Source: Verrucomicrobiaceae bacterium
Lineage (GTDB): Bacteria > Verrucomicrobiota > Verrucomicrobiia > Verrucomicrobiales > Verrucomicrobiaceae
Length of the DNA stretch: 64,000 bases
NCBI GenBank assembly: GCA_947466075.1
Contig: CANIBP010000019.1
Span: 1 to 64,000, forward strand
Reading direction: 5' to 3'
Part shown: piece by piece, positions 8,220 through 16,469 of the stretch
Layout: each line of letters starts with the position of its first letter
Numbering within the stretch: the stretch's first letter is position 1
The notes under the pieces: model-generated
What the model saw: only the letters and a program-made list of their open reading frames with translations
Told to the model about the DNA's origin: nothing
The model's database searches: none
Position numbers and translations under genes: made by a program

Positions 8220-10831
8220 AAATCAACACCATGATCGCCTTCGCAGCGTTGCTCACGCTGTCCGCATTGAATGCCGCCGAGCCGGTTGATCCGAACCGCT
8301 TTGAAAAGGAAATCCTCGTGCCGGCGGCGCGTGATGCGATCCAGATGGAAGTGCTACCCGGTGGCGATGTCATCTTTGCTGAGTTCTGGGGCACGATCAA
8401 ACGTTGGGATGCGAAGTCAGGCGGCGTGAGCATTCTCGGCTCGGTGCCGACTTATGCGAAGGGCGAGATCGGACTGCTCGGCATGGCGGTGGCGCGGGAT
8501 TTTGAGCAAAGCGGGCATCTCTATGCATTGTATGCGCCGACGGCAAAGTTGGGCACCGTGCGGGTGAGCCGCTTCACGGTGAAGGAAGGCAGGATGGCGG
8601 TGGAATCGGAGGTGGAACTGCTTTCATGGCCTTACGATACCGAGCATGTCTTCCACATGGGCGGCGCGATGTGGATGGATGGAAAAGGCGATCTTTACAT
8701 CGGCAATGGCGACAACTGTCACTATGATCCGGGCTTGCCCCAGGACACGCGGCCGGATCGCAAAAACTGGGACGCCTTCCGCTCCGCCGCCAACTCGCGC
8801 GACCTGCGCGGCAAGGTGCTGCGCATTCATCCGAAGCCGGAGGGCGGCTACTCCATCCCCGAGGGCAATCTCTTTGCCGATGGTAAGGACGGCAGGCCGG
8901 AGGTCTTCGCCATGGGCGTGCGCAATCCCTTCCGTCTCTCCGTGGATGACAAAACGAGCACGCTCTACTTCGCTGACGTCGGCCCGAACGTCATGCCGGT
9001 GCTCGGCGTGAAGCCAGATGGCTACGAGGAACTCAATGCCACGCAGACCGCAGGGAACTTCGGCTGGCCGCTCTTTGTCGGGCCAAATGAAGCGCTGCCG
9101 CTCTATGACTTCGCCGCGAACAAGGAAGGTAAACGTTACGACCCGCAGTCGCCGGAGAATCTATCGCCGCGCAACACGGGCATTCAAAAACTGCCACCCG
9201 CGAAGCCCGCGGTCATCTGGTATTCGAGCCTGCCTTCGAAAGAGTTTCCCACCGTCGGCAGCGGTGGTCGCTCCATCATGGCCGGACCGGTGTATCGCTA
9301 CGACGCGGCGAATCCTTCACCCATCAAGCTTCCCGAAGCGCTCGATGGCCGCCTCTTCATCTACGAGTGGATGCGCAACTGGATTCAGACCGTGAAGCTC
9401 GGCACTCCAGGGCCAGAGATCGAGCCCTTCGTGCCATCCTGGAATCTGCGCCGCCCCATCGACATGAAGATCGGCTCCGATGGTGCGCTTTACATGATCG
9501 AGTATGGCGACCAGTGGTGGGAGAACAACGACAGCCGCATCGTGCGCGTCGTTTACCGCCGCGGTAATCGTGCGCCTGTGGCACGCCTCAGCGCGAGTGA
9601 AACAGCGGGCAAACAACCGCTCGCGCTCACCTTTGATGCGGCTGCATCGAGCGATCCCGACGGCGATGCGCTGAAGTTTGTCTGGAGCATCGCGGGCAAG
9701 GAACAGACCGGCAACGGAGCGAAGTTTGCGCACACCTTTGATCAACCCGGCAGCTATGAAGTCAGCGTGACCGCGCTCGACAGCGGCGGCGCAAAGAGCT
9801 CGGCGAAGGAGATGATTCACGTTGGCAATGGTCGGCCCATCGTGCGCTTCGAGTCGCCAGCGCATGGTTCGTTCTTTGATTGGGATTCCAAGATTCCTTA
9901 CAAGGTAGCTGTCACCGAAACCGATGGCGACAGCGTGCAGACCAATCTCGCCACCGTGCAGGGCGAGTTCCGCGGACGCCGTTTTGCCAGCGAGGGTGAC
10001 AAGGATGTGCTCGATCCCGGACTCGCCATGATGCGCGCCAGCACCTGCTTCGCCTGCCACATGGCCGACACGCCTTCCGCCGGTCCGCCTTACAAAACCG
10101 TCGCCTTGAAATACAAGGACGACCCCGCTGCTGCCGAGCGTCTCGCACAGAAAGTCCTCAGCGGTGGCACTGGCGTTTGGGGGCAGCTTCCCATGCCGCC
10201 GCATCCGCAGCACAGCATCGAGCAACTCCGCCGAATGGTCGCCTGGGTGCTCTCGCTCAAGGACGATCCCGCCAGCCCGCCGCAATCCGGAGCCAGCGGC
10301 ACCTTCACCGCGCCGAAGAAGCCCGAGAAAGGCACACGCGTGGACGAGGGCGTGCTCATCCTCACTGCCGCTTATACCGATGATGGCAAGCAAGCCACCC
10401 TGCCGCGCCTGCGTGGTGAAGGCACCGTGGTGCTGCATTCCCGCCGCAAAAAAGCCGCGCTCTATGATGAGAACCACGGCATGGCCTACGTCGAGCATGC
10501 CTACGGGGAAAAGGCCATCGTCGGCCACTTCAAAGACGGCACCTACATCCTCTGGCGCGATCTGAACCTCACCGGCATCTCGCGCATCACCGTCCGCGCC
10601 GGTTGCTTCGACACCAAAGGCGGCACCCTCGAACTCCGCAGCGGCTCACCCACCGGCCCCGTGCTGGCCAGCGTCGAAGTGAAGCCCTCCGGCCAGGCCG
10701 ACTCCGGCGAGTTCCTCTCCAACCCCGCCACGCTCACGAACGCCAACGGCCTCACCGACGTCTGCGTCGTCGCCCGCTGCGCCGACAAAAACACCGAACT
10801 CGGCCTGAACTGGATCGAGTTCCAACCGTGA
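8216..10831 (+). CDS. Secreted glucose/sorbosone-dehydrogenase-like protein with PKD and cytochrome c domains
   Basis: Signal peptide; IGLLGMAVARDF...GNGDNCHYDPG; PKD (FDAAASSDPDGDALKFVWSI); heme motif CFACH; C-terminal carbohydrate-binding-like region. Confidence 0.85.
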   Translation: MKINTMIAFAALLTLSALNAAEPVDPNRFEKEILVPAARDAIQMEVLPGGDVIFAEFWGTIKRWDAKSGGVSILGSVPTYAKGEIGLLGMAVARDFEQSGHLYALYAPTAKLGTVRVSRFTVKEGRMAVESEVELLSWPYDTEHVFHMGGAMWMDGKGDLYIGNGDNCHYDPGLPQDTRPDRKNWDAFRSAANSRDLRGKVLRIHPKPEGGYSIPEGNLFADGKDGRPEVFAMGVRNPFRLSVDDKTSTLYFADVGPNVMPVLGVKPDGYEELNATQTAGNFGWPLFVGPNEALPLYDFAANKEGKRYDPQSPENLSPRNTGIQKLPPAKPAVIWYSSLPSKEFPTVGSGGRSIMAGPVYRYDAANPSPIKLPEALDGRLFIYEWMRNWIQTVKLGTPGPEIEPFVPSWNLRRPIDMKIGSDGALYMIEYGDQWWENNDSRIVRVVYRRGNRAPVARLSASETAGKQPLALTFDAAASSDPDGDALKFVWSIAGKEQTGNGAKFAHTFDQPGSYEVSVTALDSGGAKSSAKEMIHVGNGRPIVRFESPAHGSFFDWDSKIPYKVAVTETDGDSVQTNLATVQGEFRGRRFASEGDKDVLDPGLAMMRASTCFACHMADTPSAGPPYKTVALKYKDDPAAAERLAQKVLSGGTGVWGQLPMPPHPQHSIEQLRRMVAWVLSLKDDPASPPQSGASGTFTAPKKPEKGTRVDEGVLILTAAYTDDGKQATLPRLRGEGTVVLHSRRKKAALYDENHGMAYVEHAYGEKAIVGHFKDGTYILWRDLNLTGISRITVRAGCFDTKGGTLELRSGSPTGPVLASVEVKPSGQADSGEFLSNPATLTNANGLTDVCVVARCADKNTELGLNWIEFQP

Positions 10832-13044
10832 TGCGATCTTCCATGAAACACGCCCTCACCCATCGAGACGACAAAAAGATTTGGGACAAAAACCGGAAGG
10901 CCCGAATCCTATTTTTCTGTCTCCAATCTTTTTGTCTTTCCGTCACCGCACTCCACGCCGCCGAGCCGGTCACCAACTCCATCGGCATGAAGCTCATGCG
11001 CATCGAGCCGGGCACGTTCACCATGGGCCAGGACGGGCCGCCGATGGAGGATTACCTGCGGCAAAAGCGGTTCGGCGAGATGCACAAGGATTTCGACCGG
11101 ATCGATTTTGATGAGAAGCCCGCGCACAAGGTCACCATCACGCAGCCATTTCAAATCGGAGTCACCGAGGTCACAGTGGCGCAGTATCGGCAGTTTGATC
11201 CCGAGTTTAAAAAGAACGACCCGAAGTCGAAGCCTGCGGATGACGATGCGGCGAGCGGTGTGACGTGGGAGCGGGCGGTGGCGTTCTGCGAATGGCTCTC
11301 GAAGAAGGAGGGCAAGACCTATCGCCTGCCAACCGAAGCGGAGTGGGAGTTTGCGTGCCGTGCGGGCACGACGACGCTTTTTCACACCGGCGGCACGTTG
11401 CCGGATGGGCATCAAAAGTGGTTCGGCGAGGACAACTTTCGCGGTGTGTATTTCCCAGCAGGACCAATGCCTCGCGAGTATGATTGGAGGAATGCCGGGA
11501 AGCCTGCGGCGAGCTTGAAGCAGGGGCAAATCATCGGCCTCACTCATCCGGTGGAGGAATCGAAGGCGGGTGGCTCGGGTGCATTGCGTGTGGCGCAGAA
11601 GACGCCGAATGCCTGGGGCCTGCACGACATGCATGGCAATGTGGCCGAGTGGTGCAGCGATTGGTATGGGCCGTATGAGAGCGGTGCGCAGACTGATCCG
11701 CTGGGGCGCGTGGATGGCGACTGTCGCGTGTTTCGCGGCGGGTTTCATTCGTCGATGATTCGCTTCCTGCGTTCGGCGAATCGCGGCTCGTGGGTGACGA
11801 ACTCCGCGAGCCCGCGTATTGGCTTCCGCGTCGTGCAGGGTGAGTTGCCGAAGGGAAAACCGCTGCCGCTGGCGGCGCCGCCGCTGAATGCGCAGAACGT
11901 GAGTCATCGTGATGCGGACACTCCTGTCCGCAGCGACTTCACGGACAAGAGTGTCCGTGTCACGGCAGATGCGCCGTTCTACGAAGGCCCGAAGCCTTAT
12001 GTGCGCATCCCGGATGGCGCTTTCGGCCCGGTATTCATCAGTCAGAATCACAGCCCGGCCATCACCGAGTGCCCGAATGGCGATCTGCTCGCCGTGTGGT
12101 TCTCCACCATGGGCGAAACCGATCTCACCACCGCAAACGCCGCCTCGCGGCTGCGTTATGGCGCAAAGGAATGGGAGCCGGCTTCATCGTTCTGGGACGC
12201 GCAGGATGTGAATGATCACGCACCGAAAATCTGGTGGGATGGCGACAAAACGCTCTACCACATCGTCGAAGGCCGACAGCATGGCGACATCCTGATCCGC
12301 CGCTCCACCGACAACGGCGTCACATGGTCCAAGGCCGAAGTGATGCGTGCGCACGGCGAGTCGGCGAGCCATCCCATCCGCACCAAGGAAGGCGTCATCG
12401 CGATCCCGTTCGACTTTTCCGGGCTCTCGATCAGCCGCGACAACGGCAAGAGCTGGAGCGAGACCGGGCGGGATCGTCGCGGTTCGGATGACATTCAACC
12501 CGGAGGCAAAGGCCCTTTCATCGCGGGCATTCATTCACCCATCGTCGAACTCGCCGACGGACGCCTCATGGCCTTCGGTCGTCTCTCAGCCGAGGAGCCC
12601 GCGCAAAAGCGTTTCGACCTCAAGATGCCCGTGAGCTACTCCAGCGACCTCGGCGAGACCTGGCAGTGGGAGGTCAGCGAGTTCCCCATCGTCAGCAACA
12701 CGCAGCGCCCCGCCATGCTGCGGCTCAAAGAAGGCCCCATCGTCCTGTGTTCCTTCACCGACCAGGCCCGCACGCCTTTCAAAGAACGCAAAGGCCTCAC
12801 CTTCAAATCCACCAGCGGCAACTACACCGGCATCGGCCTCTACGCCGCCGTGAGCTACGACGAAGGCAAAACCTGGCCCGACCGCCGCCTCATCGCCCCC
12901 GAAGGCAAAACCACCGCCGACATCAACGGCTACCTCGCCATCACCCAAACCCGCGACGGACGCATCCAACTCATCACCAGCAAGGACCACTACGCCTTCA
13001 ACCTCGCTTGGATCAAAGCGCTGGCGAATGGGCCGAAAAGGTGA
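10831..13044 (+). CDS. FGE-like domain protein fused to BNR sialidase domain
   Basis: NSIGMKLMRIEPGTFTMGQ...YRLPTEAEWEFACRAGT...NVAEWCSDW; Asp boxes RSTDNGVTW, SRDNGKSW, SSDLGETW. Confidence 0.85.
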   Translation: MRSSMKHALTHRDDKKIWDKNRKARILFFCLQSFCLSVTALHAAEPVTNSIGMKLMRIEPGTFTMGQDGPPMEDYLRQKRFGEMHKDFDRIDFDEKPAHKVTITQPFQIGVTEVTVAQYRQFDPEFKKNDPKSKPADDDAASGVTWERAVAFCEWLSKKEGKTYRLPTEAEWEFACRAGTTTLFHTGGTLPDGHQKWFGEDNFRGVYFPAGPMPREYDWRNAGKPAASLKQGQIIGLTHPVEESKAGGSGALRVAQKTPNAWGLHDMHGNVAEWCSDWYGPYESGAQTDPLGRVDGDCRVFRGGFHSSMIRFLRSANRGSWVTNSASPRIGFRVVQGELPKGKPLPLAAPPLNAQNVSHRDADTPVRSDFTDKSVRVTADAPFYEGPKPYVRIPDGAFGPVFISQNHSPAITECPNGDLLAVWFSTMGETDLTTANAASRLRYGAKEWEPASSFWDAQDVNDHAPKIWWDGDKTLYHIVEGRQHGDILIRRSTDNGVTWSKAEVMRAHGESASHPIRTKEGVIAIPFDFSGLSISRDNGKSWSETGRDRRGSDDIQPGGKGPFIAGIHSPIVELADGRLMAFGRLSAEEPAQKRFDLKMPVSYSSDLGETWQWEVSEFPIVSNTQRPAMLRLKEGPIVLCSFTDQARTPFKERKGLTFKSTSGNYTGIGLYAAVSYDEGKTWPDRRLIAPEGKTTADINGYLAITQTRDGRIQLITSKDHYAFNLAWIKALANGPKR
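10870..10936. repeat. Imperfect palindromic element gacaaaaagatttgggacaaaaa...tttttctgtctccaatctttttgtc
   Basis: Inverted arms read directly; same element as 40184-40250. Confidence 0.85.
11914..11959. repeat. Twin-hairpin REP/REPIN-like element inside CDS
   Basis: gcggaca-ctcc-tgtccgc and cacggaca-agag-tgtccgtg. Confidence 0.75.
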
Positions 13045-13058
13045 ATCACCACACAGCT

Positions 13059-14345
13059 ATGAAATCCACCCACAACCTCCTCACCGCCCTGCTGCTTGCG
13101 CCGCTGGCCGCATTCGCCCAAGCCAAACCCGAAGTTGCCAACGCCACCAAGGCCGCGAAACGCGCCTGGGAATACGCGCCCGCTGAAAAGAAAGCGCTTT
13201 GGCAGCAACACCGCAATGCATTGATCAACATCGACCTCTCCGACGACACGAAGCGGCAGATCGTCATTGCGCGCGGCACACCTCAGCCCGGCGAGTATCA
13301 CGCGCATCCGACCACCGCGATGCTCGCGGACAACAAGACGATGTTCTGCGTCTGGAACCTCGGCCACGGCGGACACGCGGGGCCGATGGCTCGCAGCGAG
13401 GACGCGGGGCTGACGTGGAAGCGAATCGACGACTCGCTGCCGCCGAACTACGTCAACTTCAAGAACTGCCCCAGCCTCTATCGAATCACCGATCCGCAGG
13501 GCATAGAGCGCTTGTGGGTCTTTGCCGCACGCACCTTGACCAACAAGGAGAACCCCAAGCTCATCGAAGGCCGTCACGAAGGTTTCATGCCGCGCATCGT
13601 CAGCGAGGACGATGGCAAGACCTGGCGCGAGCTAGCGCCCATCGGCGGACGCATTGCCAAGGACGATTCCTTTCGCAACATCATGACTTTCTCCAGCATC
13701 GTGCGGCTGAAGGATGGCTCGCATCTGGGCATGTTCCATCGCGGTGGCGGCATCGGCGAAGGCGGCACGTTGCAAGTGCTGCAATCCATCACACGCGATG
13801 GTGGCTTCACCTGGTCGGAGCCCATGATGGCCAGCGATGGAACGCAGCTCGACGGCAAGCACCCTTGCGAGCCGTATGTCTTCCGCTCTCCTCACGGCGA
13901 TGAACTCTGCTGCCTCATGCGCGAGAATCGCCGCAGCGGCACCAGCCTCGTGATGTTCAGCAGCGATGAAGGCAAAACATGGTCGCAAGCGGTGGACGCA
14001 CCGTGGGGCCTCACGGGAGATCGTCACCACGGCATCTCTTTGCCCGATGGCCGCATGGTCATCGTCTTCCGTAACGCCTCGCCGCAGTCGAAAGACAAAG
14101 CCGGCTTCATCGCCTGGGTCGGCACCTACGACGACATCAAGCAAGGTAAGCCAGGTCAGTATCGTGTGAGCCTGCTGAAGACTTTCAAAGACGGCTTTTA
14201 CCCCGGCCTTCACTTGCTCCTCGACGGCACCATCGTCGCCACGACGTATGCGAACTATCGGAAGGAAGACGTCGGCTGCTCCATCGTCAGCGTTCGCTTT
14301 AAAATGAGCGAGGTGGATGCGATGGCGGCGAAGGCATCACCCTAG
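13059..14345 (+). CDS. Exo-alpha-sialidase-like secreted protein (BNR)
   Basis: Signal peptide MKSTHNLLTALLLAPLAAFAQA; Asp boxes RSEDAGLTW, SEDDGKTW, SSDEGKTW. Confidence 0.8.
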   Translation: MKSTHNLLTALLLAPLAAFAQAKPEVANATKAAKRAWEYAPAEKKALWQQHRNALINIDLSDDTKRQIVIARGTPQPGEYHAHPTTAMLADNKTMFCVWNLGHGGHAGPMARSEDAGLTWKRIDDSLPPNYVNFKNCPSLYRITDPQGIERLWVFAARTLTNKENPKLIEGRHEGFMPRIVSEDDGKTWRELAPIGGRIAKDDSFRNIMTFSSIVRLKDGSHLGMFHRGGGIGEGGTLQVLQSITRDGGFTWSEPMMASDGTQLDGKHPCEPYVFRSPHGDELCCLMRENRRSGTSLVMFSSDEGKTWSQAVDAPWGLTGDRHHGISLPDGRMVIVFRNASPQSKDKAGFIAWVGTYDDIKQGKPGQYRVSLLKTFKDGFYPGLHLLLDGTIVATTYANYRKEDVGCSIVSVRFKMSEVDAMAAKASP

Positions 14346-14367
14346 CCAAGTAGCCGTATGACCCACC

Positions 14368-14628
14368 ATGCCCACCGCGCCGGACAACCACGACGCCCAC
14401 AACTACGCCGAGCGCATCCGCGAGCGGCTGCCGCGTCGGCATCAGGAGCTTCGGGAGCGCTGCGGGTTGAGCATGTATGCGCTGTGGCTGAAGTGCGGCG
14501 TCTCGCGTGATACGATCAGCCGAGTGGAAGGCGGTGAAACCATACCCGGTGTGCATGTGCTAGCGCGGCTGGCCTGGGGCTTGGGAGTAACGCTGGAGAA
14601 GTTCTTCGGTGGGATTGAGGACGGTTGA
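14368..14628 (+). CDS. XRE-family HTH regulator
   Basis: RERCGLSMYALWLKCGVSRDTISRVEGGETIPGVHVLARLAWGLGVTLEKFF. Confidence 0.8.
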   Translation: MPTAPDNHDAHNYAERIRERLPRRHQELRERCGLSMYALWLKCGVSRDTISRVEGGETIPGVHVLARLAWGLGVTLEKFFGGIEDG

Positions 14629-15130
14629 AGCAAGACTTGGAGAAGAGGAGACTCTGAAGCCATTCTCCCCAGTCGCCCGGCGAAGCCGTTCTCCACGTCT
14701 TCCGGTCTTCAGGTCTCGCAGTCTGGAATGGCCGTCCTGAATATCGGACTAACGCCCCTCGCGGGGGCTGTGCTCCAATCTGCGCCATCACACCTGATGC
14801 CCGCGATGAACCCGTTCACCCGCCCAACTCGATTGATTTTGCCTCCGAGGGCCGCTTTTTGGCCTGAAACGGGGCTGTTCCCCCGGCAAACGCCGCCCCC
14901 ATTTCGCGCGGGGGCCGCACTGGACGCTGCGGGGGCGGAGTTCCGGCTGCCGGGGCCATCGCTGGCCGTCGCGGGGGCTTCCCTCCGCCAAATGGTAGCG
15001 CCCCCATTTCATGCGCCGGGGCCCCCGCCGCGTGCAGCGATGCCACCTTTTTCTGCAGCGGACACCCCGCATCTCGCGGGGTAGGCCCTCAACCAAGCAC
15101 CAGGAACAAGGAACCAAGAACCTCACCCGC

Positions 15131-15922
15131 ATGAACTGGGACCAATCCAACTGGGACAGCGGCCTTTGGGACCAGCCGTCCGACTATTTTTCTCCTCAAC
15201 CCAAACCTAAATCCAAAATGAAACGACAAGACTACTACCCCAGCCGCATCGGTGACCAGGTGAATTGGCTCGCCAACTACGCCGCCAAACTGCCCATCTA
15301 CGGCCCCACGCTCGGCGTGGTGGCGGGCGATGTAACCGCTAGCGTGAACGACGCGAAGTATGCCAACTACGTCCTCGGCGTATGGCTCACCGCCGTGCGC
15401 AATTTCTCACCATCGACCACCGACGCCGTGGACGACGTGCTCACCGGCAGCGGCACCACGCCCTTTGTGCTGCCCACCTTCACCGCACCAGCCTTGCCCG
15501 CTGGCGTCAGCGCCGCACTGCCCGGTGCGCTGAACCGCATCTTCGCCCTCATCGCCAAGATGAAGCTCGCCTCCGCCATGACCGACGCCATTGGCACCGA
15601 CCTCGGCATCGTCGGTTCCGAAGACGATCCCTCCACGCATCCCGTGCCCAAGTTCAGCGCCGAAGCGGAGCAAGGCGCGACATGCCAATGCGTGCGCCTG
15701 AAGTTCTTCAAATACGGTCACATGGGCGTCTATATCGAAAGCCGTCGCGGCACTGGAGCCTGGGAGTTCCTCGCCATCGACACCGAGAGTCCCTATGAAG
15801 ACGAGCGCCCGCTGCTGCAAGCCGGCACCCCCGAAGTCCGCGAATACCGCATGCGCTTCTGGGACAAAGGCACCCCCAACGGCGACAGGACCCGTGTGGT
15901 GAAGGTCACGGTGTCGCCATAG
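15131..15922 (+). CDS. Conserved-looking hypothetical protein (MKRQDYYPSR...)
   Basis: 264-codon ORF with coding-like composition; no recognised domain. Confidence 0.6.
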   Translation: MNWDQSNWDSGLWDQPSDYFSPQPKPKSKMKRQDYYPSRIGDQVNWLANYAAKLPIYGPTLGVVAGDVTASVNDAKYANYVLGVWLTAVRNFSPSTTDAVDDVLTGSGTTPFVLPTFTAPALPAGVSAALPGALNRIFALIAKMKLASAMTDAIGTDLGIVGSEDDPSTHPVPKFSAEAEQGATCQCVRLKFFKYGHMGVYIESRRGTGAWEFLAIDTESPYEDERPLLQAGTPEVREYRMRFWDKGTPNGDRTRVVKVTVSP

Positions 15923-16043
15923 GCGACCAAGACAAGGAGATGGGGAGACGATGAGACAAGGAGACCGGCTCATCGCTCCCGCATCGCCCTCTGGAAATCT
16001 CCTCTTCTCCCAGTCTCCGAGTCTCATTGTCTTCTGAAACGCC

Positions 16044-16313
16044 ATGCCCTTCGATCCATCCAAACCCGCGAACAACTCACCTGCCTCCAGCGCGGAAATG
16101 CGCAGCCAACTCACTTCGCTCAATGCCGACATCCAGCAGCGAGCGATGATCAACGACCTCAACAGCGCCATTGCCAACGCTTTGGCTCAAACCAGCAACA
16201 ACAGCAACGGCGTTGGCACGCTCGGCATTGGCGCGGATGGCGGCTACAACCAGCAGCAGATGCAGGACCTCATCAACAAGGTGGACGAGCTGATCAATGC
16301 ACTGCGACGGTAA
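16044..16313 (+). CDS. Small hypothetical protein
   Basis: MPFDPSKPANNSPASSAEMRSQLTSLNADIQ...; follows the preceding hypothetical. Confidence 0.5.
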   Translation: MPFDPSKPANNSPASSAEMRSQLTSLNADIQQRAMINDLNSAIANALAQTSNNSNGVGTLGIGADGGYNQQQMQDLINKVDELINALRR

Positions 16314-16469
16314 GAGGCGCACTCGATCACGGAGGTGGCGCTTGGATTGATGAAGGCGTGGGTTCACTCATGCCCGCAGGGCTGGTGATGCAAAGATGTG
16401 ACCGGCGGGGCCGTTCGTGGAATGACACACACACGAACGGGGTGAAGCGCCTTCGTTGCTGCATTCCCC

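Noticed and set aside
9317-10528. 403-aa antisense ORF
   Set aside because: Shadow ORF opposite the well-supported PKD/cytochrome gene; no recognisable motifs. The same reasoning was applied to antisense ORFs at 16863-18167, 19887-21317, 21702-22889, 34031-35164 and 40310-41614.
12666-13058. Long N-terminal extension of the sialidase ORF (12666..14345)
   Set aside because: The extension is an out-of-frame read of the preceding gene; the signal-peptide start at 13059 is far more plausible.
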